Positions 17,331-26,654 of a stretch of DNA of 61,861 nucleotides are shown piece by piece (within the stretch, counting starts at the first letter, position 1; each line of letters opens with the position of its first letter). The notes under the pieces were generated by a model that ran no database searches, had not been told where the DNA came from, and saw nothing but the letters and a program-made list of their open reading frames with translations. A program made the translations under genes and the position numbers. Source of the DNA: Fusobacterium sp. FSA-380-WT-3A (GTDB lineage: Bacteria; Fusobacteriota; Fusobacteriia; Fusobacteriales; Fusobacteriaceae); NCBI RefSeq assembly GCF_012843705.1, contig NZ_JABAFQ010000010.1, forward strand, positions 1 through 61,861, written 5' to 3'.

Positions 17331-18347
17331 ATGAATTTAAGCGATTATAAAGGAATAGCTGTATTTGCTGAACAAAGAGATGGGCAATTACAAAATGTAG
17401 GATTAGAATTATTAGGAAAAGCAAGAGAATTAGCAGAAAGCTTAGATAATAAAGAAGTAACTGCTATATTAATAGGAAGCGAAATTGAAGGATTAGCAAA
17501 AGAATTAATAGCTTATGGAGCAGATAAAGTTTTAGTAGTAGACAAACCAGAATTAAAATACTACGATACAGAAGCTTATACACAAACTTTTAAAGCTATA
17601 ATAGATGCTAAAAAACCAGAAATAGTATTATTTGGAGCAACAACTTTAGGAAGAGACTTAGCTCCAAGAGTATCTTCAAGAATGACAACAGGACTTACTG
17701 CTGACTGTACAAAACTTGAAATTTCTGCAGATGAAAATAAAAGATTAGAAATGACAAGACCTGCATTTGGTGGAAACTTAATGGCAACAATTATTTGTCC
17801 TAATCATAGACCACAAATGTCAACTGTAAGACCAGGAGTTATGCAAAAAATAGCTAAAGATGAAAATAGAGAAGGAATAGTAGAAAAATTTGACTTTGTT
17901 TTAGATTCATCTAAATTAAAAGTAAAAGTACTAGAAGTAGTAAAAGAAGAGAAAAATAAAATAGATATTACAGAAGCTAAAATATTAGTTTCTGGAGGAA
18001 GAGGAATTGGTTCAACTGAAAACTTCAAAAATCTAGAAGCTGTTGCAAAAGAAATTGGAGCAGAAGTATCTGCATCAAGAGCAGCTGTAGATGCTGGATA
18101 TATGGACCATGACAGACAAGTAGGACAAACTGGTAAAACAGTTAGACCTGATATTTACTTTGCATGTGGAATTTCAGGAGCTATCCAACACGTTGCTGGA
18201 ATGGAAGAATCTGAATACATAATTGCTATCAACAAAGATAAATATGCACCTATATTTGGAATAGCAGATTTAGGAATTGTTGGAGATGCAAATAAAATAG
18301 CTGTATTATTAGCTGAAGAATTAAAGAAAGTAAAAGCAGCAAAATAA
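17331..18347 (+). CDS. etfA: electron transfer flavoprotein alpha subunit
   Basis: 338 aa. The C-terminal FAD domain is clear: VSGGRGIGSTENF, ASRAAVDAGY, GQTGKTVRPDIYFACGISGAIQH and INKDKYAPIFGIADLGIVGD. The N-terminal half is the alpha/beta domain pairing with EtfB. Last gene of acd-etfB-etfA, followed by a terminator. Confidence 0.95.
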   Translation: MNLSDYKGIAVFAEQRDGQLQNVGLELLGKARELAESLDNKEVTAILIGSEIEGLAKELIAYGADKVLVVDKPELKYYDTEAYTQTFKAIIDAKKPEIVLFGATTLGRDLAPRVSSRMTTGLTADCTKLEISADENKRLEMTRPAFGGNLMATIICPNHRPQMSTVRPGVMQKIAKDENREGIVEKFDFVLDSSKLKVKVLEVVKEEKNKIDITEAKILVSGGRGIGSTENFKNLEAVAKEIGAEVSASRAAVDAGYMDHDRQVGQTGKTVRPDIYFACGISGAIQHVAGMEESEYIIAINKDKYAPIFGIADLGIVGDANKIAVLLAEELKKVKAAK

Positions 18348-18361
18348 ACTTTGTCAAAATT

Positions 18362-18392
18362 AAAAGCTAGGAGTTAATCCTAGCTTTTTTTA
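18362..18392 (+). terminator. intrinsic terminator after etfA
   Basis: AAAAGCTAGGA, loop GTTAA, TCCTAGCTTTT and further T residues. Confidence 0.92.
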
Positions 18393-18430
18393 TTATTAAA
18401 ATTTAAATATAATATAGGTTTTATAAAATG

Positions 18431-18459
18431 TAGAGAGTATATTTTTAGTATACTCTCTA
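18431..18459. terminator. hairpin between etfA and the OmpA lipoprotein gene
   Basis: TAGAGAGTATA (18431-18441) and TATACTCTCTA (18449-18459) form an eleven-base-pair stem. It lies about 70 bases beyond the 3' end of the minus-strand ompA-like gene and could end that transcript; the T-tract on that strand is weak. Confidence 0.5.
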
Positions 18460-18532
18460 TATTTGATGTTAAAACTATGGTTATTATGAAAGTTATAATT
18501 TAAAATAACTTAATGGAAAATTATTATAATTA

Positions 18533-19177
18533 TTATGGTAAAACTTCTATAGTAACTCTTCTATTTGCTTTTCTTCCTTCTAAAGTACTGTTAGAAGCTA
18601 TTGGCATATCAGGACCTTTTCCTACTATTGCAAATCTATTAGGAGATACTCCCCTAGAAACTAAATAATTTCCAACTGTAAGTGCTCTTTTTTGAGAAAG
18701 AGTCATATTATATTCACGAGAACCTGTAGAGTCTGTATGTCCAGTAACAATAATATTTGATTTAGGATATTTATTTAAAACAGTAGCAATACCATCTAAA
18801 TGTCTAGTAAATTGAGATTTTAAAGATGAGCTGTTTAAATTAAAAGTTAGTCCTTCAGGAATATTTAATAAAATAGAAGACCCAGTATTAATAATTTCTA
18901 CTCCTGAATTATATAAAATATTTCTAAATTCATTTTCTTGTTGTTGTAAATGAGCACCTATAGCAGTACCGATTAAAGCCCCAGCAGCAGTTCCTATAAG
19001 AGTTCCTTTAGTATTACCACCAATTAATTGTCCTGCTAAAGCTCCAGCAGCAGCTCCACTTAAAGCTCCACCAGAAGTATAAGACATGGATCCTTCAGGT
19101 CTTACAAAATTAGAAGTACATCCAGAAATTAAAATTGCTGAAATAAAAAATCCAACTATAATTTTTTTTGTTTTCAT
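18533..19177 (-). CDS. OmpA-family outer-membrane lipoprotein
   Basis: 214 aa. A lipoprotein signal ends at the lipobox ISGC (about Cys20). Next is a glycine-zipper segment (about 36-80, repeated GxxxG patterns such as SGAAAGALAGQLIGG). The C-terminal OmpA-like peptidoglycan-binding domain (about 105-214) follows, with IIVTGHTDSTGS, LSQKRALTVGNYLVSRGV and EGRKANRRVTIEV. Family knowledge places it in the outer membrane, anchored to peptidoglycan. Monocistronic, with its own promoter on the minus strand. Confidence 0.92.
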   Translation of the reverse strand: MKTKKIIVGFFISAILISGCTSNFVRPEGSMSYTSGGALSGAAAGALAGQLIGGNTKGTLIGTAAGALIGTAIGAHLQQQENEFRNILYNSGVEIINTGSSILLNIPEGLTFNLNSSSLKSQFTRHLDGIATVLNKYPKSNIIVTGHTDSTGSREYNMTLSQKRALTVGNYLVSRGVSPNRFAIVGKGPDMPIASNSTLEGRKANRRVTIEVLP

Positions 19178-19235
19178 ATGAAACCTCCTTAAAAATTTTA
19201 GTAAAATGGAAAGTACAGATAAAGCTTCTACTTAA

Positions 19236-19264
19236 ATTATAACTTATATATTAAAACTAAGCAA
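19236..19264 (-). promoter_or_regulatory. predicted promoter of the OmpA lipoprotein gene
   Basis: On the minus strand TTGCTT (19264-19259), 17-base spacer, TATAAT (19241-19236), about 58 bases before the ATG. Confidence 0.7.
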
Positions 19265-19345
19265 ATTTTTTTAAAAAAATTAAAAATAAAAAACATTGAA
19301 AATAAAAGAAAAATATGAAAAAATAAAAAAAATCTAAAAAAAGTA

Positions 19346-19374
19346 TTGACATAAACTATATATTATGGTATCAT
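19346..19374 (+). promoter_or_regulatory. consensus promoter of the tRNA cluster
   Basis: TTGACA (19346-19351), 17-base spacer ending in ATGG, TATCAT (19369-19374), with TG one base before the -10 box. It starts transcription just before tRNA-Pro. Confidence 0.85.
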
Positions 19375-19395
19375 TATTCTTGTCTTAAGGGACGT

Positions 19396-19472
19396 CGGAA
19401 TATAGCGCAGTCCGGTAGCGCACTTGCCTTGGGAGCAAGGGGCCGCAAGTTCGAATCTTGCTATTCCGACCA
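19396..19472 (+). tRNA. tRNA-Pro (anticodon TGG)
   Basis: Acceptor CGGAATA pairs with TATTCCG; anticodon loop CTTGGGA gives TGG; CCA is encoded. First of a six-tRNA cluster. Confidence 0.96.
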
Positions 19473-19476
19473 TTAA

Positions 19477-19552
<76 letters not shown>

Positions 19553-19565
19553 TTTTTATGTTAAT

Positions 19566-19642
<77 letters not shown>

Positions 19643-19647
19643 TATAT

Positions 19648-19724
19648 GGTGACTGTAGTTCAGTTGGTAGAGCGCCAGTTTGTGGCACTGGTTGTCGCGA
19701 GTTCGAGCCTCGTCAGTCACCCCA
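19648..19724 (+). tRNA. tRNA-His (anticodon GTG)
   Basis: Loop TTGTGGC gives GTG. The extra 5' G (position -1) opposite C73, the identity element of tRNA-His, is encoded: GGTGACTG against CAGTCACC. CCA encoded. Confidence 0.95.
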
Positions 19725-19729
19725 ACAAT

Positions 19730-19805
19730 GCGTCATTAGCTCAGTAGGTAGAGCACACGACTTTTAATCGTGTTGTCACTGGTTCAAATCCAGTATGACG
19801 CACCA
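19730..19805 (+). tRNA. tRNA-Lys (anticodon TTT)
   Basis: Acceptor GCGTCAT pairs with ATGACGC; loop CTTTTAA gives TTT; CCA encoded. Confidence 0.96.
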
Positions 19806-19816
19806 TATTTATTAGT

Positions 19817-19900
19817 GCGAGGATGGCGGAATTGGCAGACGCGCTAGACTTAGGATCTAGTGTCTCCGACGTGAGGGTTCAAGTCCCTCTCTTCGCACCA
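19817..19900 (+). tRNA. tRNA-Leu (anticodon TAG)
   Basis: Class II tRNA of 84 nt with a long variable arm (TGTCTCCGACGTG). Acceptor GCGAGGA pairs with TCTTCGC with one G-U; loop CTTAGGA gives TAG; CCA encoded. Confidence 0.95.
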
Positions 19901-19931
19901 TTTTTTTATAAAAAGAATAATTAAAATAATA

Positions 19932-19955
19932 AAAGGGCTACTACGGTAGTCCTTT
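19932..19955 (+). terminator. intrinsic terminator of the tRNA cluster
   Basis: AAAGGGCTAC, loop TACG, GTAGTCCTTT (one G-U), followed by ATTTG; 31 bases after tRNA-Leu. Confidence 0.8.
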
Positions 19956-20036
19956 ATTTGTATAAAAAATATTTTAAAGTTTTTTGATTTATGTTATAAT
20001 GACGTTGGATAAAATTTTATAGTTTAGGAAAATAAA

Positions 20037-20597
20037 ATGGAGATATTTGATATAAAAGAAAAAACTAAAATAGATTTTCAAAAGACTCAGAATGAAAAAA
20101 ATTATTATTTAGGAGAGTTTAAAGAAAATGTAATATCTGCCTTGAGAAAAGAGGATATTGATGAAAATATTCAATATAGGTTTTTAGATTTAATGAAAAA
20201 AGAAAATGCTAAATTGCTAAAAATTAGTAGAGAGCTTGAAATGAAAAAAATAAAAAAATATATTGAGTATGCTGAAAAAATTAATTTAAATTATAGGTTA
20301 GTTGATGGAATTGCTTATACAGGAGATATAGGAATGGTAATTGTATCTGATTATCCTATTGATAATGAAAATAAAGATGTAATTTTTAAAAATGAAAAAG
20401 AAATATATAAAGAAAAAAATCTATCGCCTTTTTATTGGGAGGCAGAAGGAAAAAAAATTTGTAATTTTCATTATAAACAATTAAAAGACAAATTTAAAGA
20501 AAAAGAAGACAAATTTAAAAAGATGGGGATATTAGATAAAATTTTAGGATATAAATGTCCTATATGTGAAAAAGAAAAAATAAAAGGAGATATGTAA
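20037..20597 (+). CDS. DUF1694/YueI-like protein with C-terminal zinc-finger-like tail
   Basis: 186 aa, cytoplasmic. The stretch [18 protein letters not shown] followed by a Lys/Glu-rich helical region resembles the YueI (DUF1694) family of unknown function, from memory. The last 20 residues carry KCPICEKE, and with CNFHYKQ upstream they could bind one zinc. Its stop overlaps the murA start by one base, so it is co-translated with a cell-wall gene. A functional link is only suggested by this coupling. Confidence 0.6.
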   Translation: MEIFDIKEKTKIDFQKTQNEKNYYLGEFKENVISALRKEDIDENIQYRFLDLMKKENAKLLKISRELEMKKIKKYIEYAEKINLNYRLVDGIAYTGDIGMVIVSDYPIDNENKDVIFKNEKEIYKEKNLSPFYWEAEGKKICNFHYKQLKDKFKEKEDKFKKMGILDKILGYKCPICEKEKIKGDM

Positions 20598-21874
20598 TGG
20601 GAGTAGGAGCTTTTAAAATAGTTGGAAATAAAAAATTAGAGGGTATACTAGAAGTAGAAGGGTCAAAAAATGCTTCATTACCAATTTTTATAGCAACTCT
20701 TATAGAAAAAGGAACATATGTATTAAAAAATATTCCTGATCTTATGGATATAAGAACATTAATTAAATTATTAGAAAGTCTAGGACTTGAAATAGAGAGA
20801 TTAGACAGAAATTCTTATAAAATTGTAAATAATGGAATTACTAATATAGAGGCCTCTTATGAATTAGTAAAAAAGATGAGGGCTTCATTTTTAGTAATGG
20901 GTCCAATGTTAGCTCATTGTGGAGAAGCAAAAGTTTCATTACCAGGTGGATGTGCAATAGGAGCTAGACCTGTTGACTTACATTTAAAAGGTTTTGAAAA
21001 TCTAGGTGTTGAAATAACAATAGAACATGGATATGTATATGGAAAAGTAAAAGAAAATGAATTAAAAGGAAATAAAATAGTTTTAGATTTTCCAAGTGTT
21101 GGAGCTACAGAAAATATTGTAATGGCAGCTGTAAAGGCTAAGGGAACAACTATAATTGAAAATGTAGCTAGAGAACCAGAGATAGATGATTTATGTAACT
21201 TTTTAAATAAAATGGGTGCTAAAATAGAAGGAATAGGAGAGGGAAGATTAATCATAGAGGGTGTAGATAAGTTATATCCTTGTGAATATGAGATAATTCC
21301 AGATAGAATAGTAGCAGGAACATTTATAATAGCAGCCATCATGTTTGAAGGGATAAAAGTAAAAGGAGTTTGTGTAGAACATTTAGAAAGTTTCTTAATG
21401 AAATTAAAGGAAATGGGAGTTACATATGAAATAGATGAAAATGGATTATTTATAGTAACTTCAAAAATAGATGATTTAAGAGGGGTAAAAGTAAAAACTA
21501 TGCCTTATCCAGGATTCCCTACAGATTTACAATCTCCAATCATGACTTTAATGTGTTTGGCTAAAGGAAGTAGTGAGATAAAAGAAACAATATTTGAAAA
21601 TAGATTTATGCATGTTCCTGAATTAAATAGAATGGGAGCAGAGATAACAACAGAAAAAAATATAGCTGTAATAAAAGGAATAAAGAATTTTTCTTCAGCT
21701 CAAGTAATGTCTAGTGATTTAAGAGCAGGGGCAGCTTTAGTATTAGCAGCTTTAAAATGTGACGGAGAAAGTATTGTAAATAGAATCTATCATATAGACC
21801 GTGGATATGAAGATTTAGATGAAAAATTAAGAAATATTGGGGCGGATATAGAAAGAGTTAAAGAAGAAATATAG
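20597..21874 (+). CDS. murA: UDP-N-acetylglucosamine 1-carboxyvinyltransferase
   Basis: First committed enzyme of peptidoglycan synthesis, 425 aa, cytoplasmic. The catalytic cysteine that fosfomycin alkylates is present as Cys119 in [16 protein letters not shown]. The N-terminal Lys22-Asn pair appears in EGSKNASLP, and [12 protein letters not shown] and [13 protein letters not shown] are conserved. Inverted alpha/beta prism fold by family. Stop to next start is eight bases. Confidence 0.96.
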   Translation: MGVGAFKIVGNKKLEGILEVEGSKNASLPIFIATLIEKGTYVLKNIPDLMDIRTLIKLLESLGLEIERLDRNSYKIVNNGITNIEASYELVKKMRASFLVMGPMLAHCGEAKVSLPGGCAIGARPVDLHLKGFENLGVEITIEHGYVYGKVKENELKGNKIVLDFPSVGATENIVMAAVKAKGTTIIENVAREPEIDDLCNFLNKMGAKIEGIGEGRLIIEGVDKLYPCEYEIIPDRIVAGTFIIAAIMFEGIKVKGVCVEHLESFLMKLKEMGVTYEIDENGLFIVTSKIDDLRGVKVKTMPYPGFPTDLQSPIMTLMCLAKGSSEIKETIFENRFMHVPELNRMGAEITTEKNIAVIKGIKNFSSAQVMSSDLRAGAALVLAALKCDGESIVNRIYHIDRGYEDLDEKLRNIGADIERVKEEI

Positions 21875-21882
21875 GGAGAGCT

Positions 21883-22593
21883 ATGGAAAAAATAATAGGA
21901 ATAAATCCAGTAATGGAAGTATTAGAAAATAAAGAGAAGAGTATTGAAAAAATAGAGATATTTCAAGGGATAAAAGAAGAAAAAGCAAATATTATTAGAA
22001 AAAAAGCTTCTGAAAGAAATATAAAAGTTCAATATATAAAAAAGAAACTTGAAAATTCTCAAGGAGTAATAGCATACATCAGTTCTTATGATTATTATAA
22101 AGAATTTGGAGAATTTTTAGAAAAAGTAGCTCCTAAAGAGAAAGATATTATTTTAGTACTTGATGGTGTTCAAGATCCTAGAAATTTTGGTGCAATAATA
22201 AGAAGTGCAGAAATTTTTGGAGTATCAGGGATAATTATACCTGAGAGAAATTCTGTAAGTATAAATGAAACAGTTATAAAGACATCAACAGGGGCTATTG
22301 AATATGTTGATATAATAAAAGTAACTAATATAACAGAAGCATTAAAAGGATTAAAAAAATTGGGATATTGGGTTTATGGTGCTGAAGGTGATGGAGAAAA
22401 AAAATATTTTGAAGAGAAATATCCAAATAAGACAGTAATAGTTCTTGGAAGTGAAGGATTTGGAATTAGAAAAAAAGTTAAGGAAAATTGTGATATTTTA
22501 GTAAAAATTCCTATGTATGGAAAAATAAATTCTCTGAATGTTTCTGTTGCTGGAGGAATACTTTTGGCAGAAGTAGCAAAATCTATATACTAA
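21883..22593 (+). CDS. rlmB: 23S rRNA 2'-O-methyltransferase, TrmH/RlmB family
   Basis: SPOUT methyltransferase, 236 aa. An N-terminal L30e-like RNA-binding domain (about 1-75) is followed by the knotted catalytic domain with motif 1 DPRNFGAIIRSAEIFG, motif 2 VLGSEGFGI and motif 3 IPMYGKINSLNVSVAGGILL. RlmB methylates the peptidyltransferase-region loop at G2251 (E. coli numbering). The adjacent SigH gene repeats the rlmB-sigH neighbourhood of Firmicutes. Confidence 0.9.
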   Translation: MEKIIGINPVMEVLENKEKSIEKIEIFQGIKEEKANIIRKKASERNIKVQYIKKKLENSQGVIAYISSYDYYKEFGEFLEKVAPKEKDIILVLDGVQDPRNFGAIIRSAEIFGVSGIIIPERNSVSINETVIKTSTGAIEYVDIIKVTNITEALKGLKKLGYWVYGAEGDGEKKYFEEKYPNKTVIVLGSEGFGIRKKVKENCDILVKIPMYGKINSLNVSVAGGILLAEVAKSIY

Positions 22594-22612
22594 AAAATAA
22601 TGGGGTGTGGAG

Positions 22613-23197
22613 ATGGATGCATCGGAATTAAATATTTTGATGAAAGCAAAAGCTGGTGATAACGAAAGTTTTGAAATTCTTTTAAAAAAATATGAAAAGT
22701 ATATTTATATGAATACTAAGGGATATTATCTTGCTGATGGAGAAAGAGAAGATTTAATACAAGAAGGAATAATAGGGCTTTTGAAAGGAATAAAGAGTTA
22801 CGATAGTGAAAGAGAGGCTTCTTTTAAAACATTTGTGATAATGTGTATGAGAAGGCAAATTATATCAGCTATTAAATCTTCAAATAGTAAAAAAAATAAG
22901 TTTATTAATAATTTGAATAATGATTTAGAAACTGGATATATAGATAATAATTATGTAGAAAAATCTCCTAATGCAGAAGAGACATATATATATAAAGAAT
23001 TAATGGAAGAGTTTAAAGAATATACTAAAGAACATTTTAGTGATTTAGAAAAACAAGTACTAGAAAAATTAATACAAGGTTATAATTATAGTGAAATAGC
23101 TAAAATTTTAGATAAATCTCCAAAAGTAATAGATAATACATATCAAAGAATAAAAAATAAAGTAAAAAAATGGTTAAATGAATTTAGAAATATTTAA
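22613..23197 (+). CDS. sigH: RNA polymerase sigma factor, SigH-like
   Basis: 194 aa. Region 2 is clear: YLADGEREDLIQEGIIGLLKGIKSYD, then FKTFVIMCMRRQIISAI for -10 recognition. Region 4 is an HTH: FSDLEKQVLEKLIQGYNYSEIAKIL and VIDNTYQRIKNKVKKW. This pattern and the rlmB neighbourhood match SigH/Sigma-30 of Firmicutes, which governs sporulation entry or competence there. Fusobacteria do not sporulate, so another target set is expected. ATG 22613 with GGGGTG upstream is chosen over GTG 22607. The 3' end lies inside the upstream-extended leuS frame but not in the real leuS. Confidence 0.88.
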   Translation: MDASELNILMKAKAGDNESFEILLKKYEKYIYMNTKGYYLADGEREDLIQEGIIGLLKGIKSYDSEREASFKTFVIMCMRRQIISAIKSSNSKKNKFINNLNNDLETGYIDNNYVEKSPNAEETYIYKELMEEFKEYTKEHFSDLEKQVLEKLIQGYNYSEIAKILDKSPKVIDNTYQRIKNKVKKWLNEFRNI

Positions 23198-23225
23198 AAA
23201 TAAAAATATAGAGAAAGGGGAAAAA

Positions 23226-25823
23226 ATGAAAGAGTATAATTTCAAAGAAATTGAAAAAAAATGGCAAGCAAAGTGGGAAAGTAATGTACTCTTTAAAACA
23301 GAAGATAAAGTAAAAGGAAAAGAGAATTATTATGTACTTGTAATGTTGCCTTATCCATCTGGGAAATTACATGTAGGACATGCTAGAAACTATACAATAG
23401 GAGATGTAATAGCTAGATATAAAAGAATGAAAGGGTATAATGTTCTTCATCCAATGGGATGGGACTCATTTGGACTACCAGCAGAGAATGCTGCTATACA
23501 ACATGGGGCACATCCAGCTATATGGACAAAATCAAATATAGAAAATATGAAAAGACAATTAAAATTAATGGGACTTTCATATGATTGGGATAGAGAAGTA
23601 GCAACATATACTAAAGAATATTATAGATGGAATCAATGGATATTTAAAAAACTTTATGAAAAAGGATTAGTTTATAAAAAAGTATCTACAGTAAACTGGT
23701 GTCCAGAATGTCAAACAGTATTGGCTAATGAACAAGTTGAAGATGGAAAGTGTTGGAGACATTCAAATACTCAAGTAATTCAAAAAGATTTAGAACAATG
23801 GTTCTTTAAAATAACAGATTATGCAGAAGAATTATTAACAGGACATGAAGAATTAAGAGAAGGATGGCCTGAAAAAGTATTAACAATGCAAAAAAACTGG
23901 ATAGGAAAATCATTTGGAACTGAGATAATATTTACAGTAGCTGAAACTGGAGAAAAATTACCTATGTTTACTACAAGAATAGATACTATACATGGTGTTA
24001 CATATTGTGTAGTAGCTCCTGAACATCCAGTAGTTTCTAAAGTAATAGAAGTTAATCCATCAATTAAAGAAGCAGTTAACAATATGAAAAATATGGATAT
24101 AATTGAAAGAACTGCTGAGGGAAAAGAAAAAAATGGTGTAGCAACAGGATGGCATGTAATAAATCCAGTTACAGGAGATAAGGTCCCTTTATGGATAGCA
24201 GATTATGTATTAATGAACTATGGTACAGGAGCAGTAATGGCTGTACCAACACATGATGAAAGAGATTTCGCTTTTGCAAAAAAATATAATCTTCCAATGA
24301 AAGTTGTAATAAATCCAATAGGACAAAAAGAAATATTAAATCCTGAAAATATGACAGAAGCTTTTACAGAAGTAGGTATAATGGTAAATTCTGGAGAATT
24401 TAATGGATTAAATTCAAAAGAGGCATTAGAAAAAATAGCAGATTATGTTCAAGAAAAAGGATATGGAGAAAAAACAGTAAAATATAGATTGAAAGATTGG
24501 GGAATTTCAAGACAAAGATATTGGGGAACACCTATTCCAGTATTATATTGTGACAAATGTGGAATGGTTATGGAAAAAGATGAAAATCTTCCAGTTGAAT
24601 TACCTACAGATGTTAAATTTACAGGAAATGGAAATCCAATAGAAACTTCAGAAGAATATAAACATGCTGTTTGCCCAGTTTGTGGAGGACCAGCAAGAAG
24701 AGAAACAGATACAATGGATACTTTCGTAGATTCTTCTTGGTATTATTTAAGATATTGCGACCCTAAAAATACAGATTTACCATTTGATAAGGAAAAAGCG
24801 GATGCTTGGACTTCTGTAAATCAATATATTGGTGGAGTAGAACATGCTGTAATGCACTTACTATATGCAAGATTTTTCTATAAAGCATTAAGAGATTTAG
24901 GATTGGTAACTGCTAATGAACCATTTAAAAGATTACTAACTCAAGGTATGGTACTTTCTGATTCTTATTATTCACCAGCTGAAAATAGATTTGCTTTTTC
25001 TGAAGAGGTAGAAGTAAAAGGAGAAAAAGCTTTCTTAAAAACTACTGGAGAAGAGTTAGTTGTTAAGATGGAAAAAATGTCTAAATCAAAAAATAATGGT
25101 GTAGACCCTGAAGAAATTATGGATAAGTATGGTGCTGATGCTACAAGATTATTTATAATGTTTACAGCTCCACCTGAAAAAGAATTAGAGTGGAATGAAA
25201 ATGGATTAGCGGGAGCAGTAAGATTTTTAAATAGAGTTTGGAGAATTGTTATAGAAAATAAAGAATTTATTAGTGATGAAAAAATAGACTATTCTAAAAT
25301 TTCTAAAGAAGATAAATCATTAATAAGAAAATTACATCAAACTATTAAGAAAATAACAGACTCTATAGAAGATAATTATCATTTCAATACAGCTATAGCT
25401 GGAACAATGGAATTAATAAATGATGTTTATGAATATAGAGCTAATATATTAGGAACAGAAAAAGAAACTACAGAATCTAAAAAAATATTTGGACAAGTAA
25501 TAGAGAATATTATAATAATGCTTTCTCCATTTACTCCTCATTTCTGCGATGAGCTATGGGAAGAAATAGGAGAAAAAGGATTTTTATTTAATTCTGAATG
25601 GCCTCAATATGATGAAAAATTAACTGTAGCAGATGAAGTAACAATAGCTGTTCAAGTAAATGGAAAAGTAAGAGGTTCTTTAGTGATAGATGTAAATGCA
25701 ACTAAAGAGGAAATAGAAAAAGCAGCATTTGAGATTGAAAATGTTCAAAAACATGTTGAAGGAAAAACAATTGTAAAAGTAATAGTTATTCCTAAAAAGA
25801 TAGTAAATATTGTTGTAAAATAA
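23226..25823 (+). CDS. leuS: leucyl-tRNA synthetase
   Basis: Class Ia synthetase, 865 aa. HIGH motif as HVGH (49-52) in PYPSGKLHVGHARNY, KMSKS intact in KMEKMSKSKNNGVDPEE, the CP1 editing domain (about 220-410, with TTRIDTIHGVTYCV and TGAVMAVPTHDERD), and a CxxC...CxxC zinc module (CDKCG and CPVCGG). ATG 23226 with AAAGGGG six bases upstream is the start; the open frame extends to 23178 without a ribosome site. A terminator follows. Confidence 0.96.
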   Translation: MKEYNFKEIEKKWQAKWESNVLFKTEDKVKGKENYYVLVMLPYPSGKLHVGHARNYTIGDVIARYKRMKGYNVLHPMGWDSFGLPAENAAIQHGAHPAIWTKSNIENMKRQLKLMGLSYDWDREVATYTKEYYRWNQWIFKKLYEKGLVYKKVSTVNWCPECQTVLANEQVEDGKCWRHSNTQVIQKDLEQWFFKITDYAEELLTGHEELREGWPEKVLTMQKNWIGKSFGTEIIFTVAETGEKLPMFTTRIDTIHGVTYCVVAPEHPVVSKVIEVNPSIKEAVNNMKNMDIIERTAEGKEKNGVATGWHVINPVTGDKVPLWIADYVLMNYGTGAVMAVPTHDERDFAFAKKYNLPMKVVINPIGQKEILNPENMTEAFTEVGIMVNSGEFNGLNSKEALEKIADYVQEKGYGEKTVKYRLKDWGISRQRYWGTPIPVLYCDKCGMVMEKDENLPVELPTDVKFTGNGNPIETSEEYKHAVCPVCGGPARRETDTMDTFVDSSWYYLRYCDPKNTDLPFDKEKADAWTSVNQYIGGVEHAVMHLLYARFFYKALRDLGLVTANEPFKRLLTQGMVLSDSYYSPAENRFAFSEEVEVKGEKAFLKTTGEELVVKMEKMSKSKNNGVDPEEIMDKYGADATRLFIMFTAPPEKELEWNENGLAGAVRFLNRVWRIVIENKEFISDEKIDYSKISKEDKSLIRKLHQTIKKITDSIEDNYHFNTAIAGTMELINDVYEYRANILGTEKETTESKKIFGQVIENIIIMLSPFTPHFCDELWEEIGEKGFLFNSEWPQYDEKLTVADEVTIAVQVNGKVRGSLVIDVNATKEEIEKAAFEIENVQKHVEGKTIVKVIVIPKKIVNIVVK

Positions 25824-25832
25824 TTTAATTAT

Positions 25833-25873
25833 AATGCACTACCAATAATAAAATTGTGTAGTGCATTTTTATT
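25833..25873 (+). terminator. intrinsic terminator after leuS
   Basis: AATGCACTAC (25833-25842) pairs perfectly with GTAGTGCATT (25858-25867) and is followed by TTTATTTTTTT. Confidence 0.85.
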
Positions 25874-25989
25874 TTTTTGGTAAAAATAAATCAATTTAAA
25901 AAATATTGAAAAATATATATTTTTTTTAAAAACTGTAGTATAATAAGAGAGTTAATAGAAAAATAATAAAAACAGAAGGAGATGATAGT

Positions 25990-26631
25990 ATGAATATCAT
26001 GTTATTTGGAGCACCAGGAGCTGGGAAAGGAACTCAAGCAAAATATATTATAGAGAAATATGGAATTCCACAAATTTCTACAGGAGATATATTAAGAGCA
26101 GCAGTAAAAGAGGGAACTCCTATGGGATTAGAAGCTAAAGCTTGTATGGAGGCTGGAAAATTAGTTTCAGATGAAATAATTATAGGAATAATAAAAGACA
26201 GATTAGCAAAAGATGATTGTAAAAAAGGATTTATCTTAGATGGATTCCCAAGAACTATAGCTCAAGCTGAAGCTCTAGAAGTTTTAATGAAAGAAATGAA
26301 TATAAAATTAGATAAAGTAATTTCTTTAAATGTACCAGACGAATTAATTGTAGGAAGAGTAATAGGAAGAAGAGTATGTAAAGATTGTGGAGGGTCTTTC
26401 CATGTTGAATTTAATCCACCAAAAGTAGAAGGAATTTGTGATTTCTGTGGTGGAGAGTTAGTTCAAAGAAAAGATGATTCAGCTGAAACAGTAGGAAAAA
26501 GATTAAATGAATATCATGCTCAAACAGCACCATTATTTGATTTTTATATGGAAAGAGGAATTTTAGCTGACATTGATGGAACTAAAGAAATTGACGAAAT
26601 AACAAAAGAAATCTTTAATATTTTAGGATAA
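25990..26631 (+). CDS. adk: adenylate kinase
   Basis: 213 aa. P-loop GAPGAGKGTQ (7-16), DGFPRT in the NMP-binding core, and a LID domain with a four-cysteine zinc site (CKDCGG and CDFCGG), the long LID form found in Gram-positives. It opens the alpha-operon cluster. In most bacteria secY precedes adk; here a leuS terminator does, so the S10/spc cluster has been split at this point. Confidence 0.96.
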   Translation: MNIMLFGAPGAGKGTQAKYIIEKYGIPQISTGDILRAAVKEGTPMGLEAKACMEAGKLVSDEIIIGIIKDRLAKDDCKKGFILDGFPRTIAQAEALEVLMKEMNIKLDKVISLNVPDELIVGRVIGRRVCKDCGGSFHVEFNPPKVEGICDFCGGELVQRKDDSAETVGKRLNEYHAQTAPLFDFYMERGILADIDGTKEIDEITKEIFNILG

Positions 26632-26654
26632 TTTTATAAAAGAAAGGATGGAAT

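Noticed and set aside
20914..21342. 142-codon minus-strand frame opposite murA
   Set aside because: Shadow of murA; composition typical of antisense reading.
25906..25944. adk promoter TTGAAA...TATAAT
   Set aside because: The boxes are 27 bases apart; no acceptable -35 lies 16-18 bases before the TATAAT, so it was not listed.
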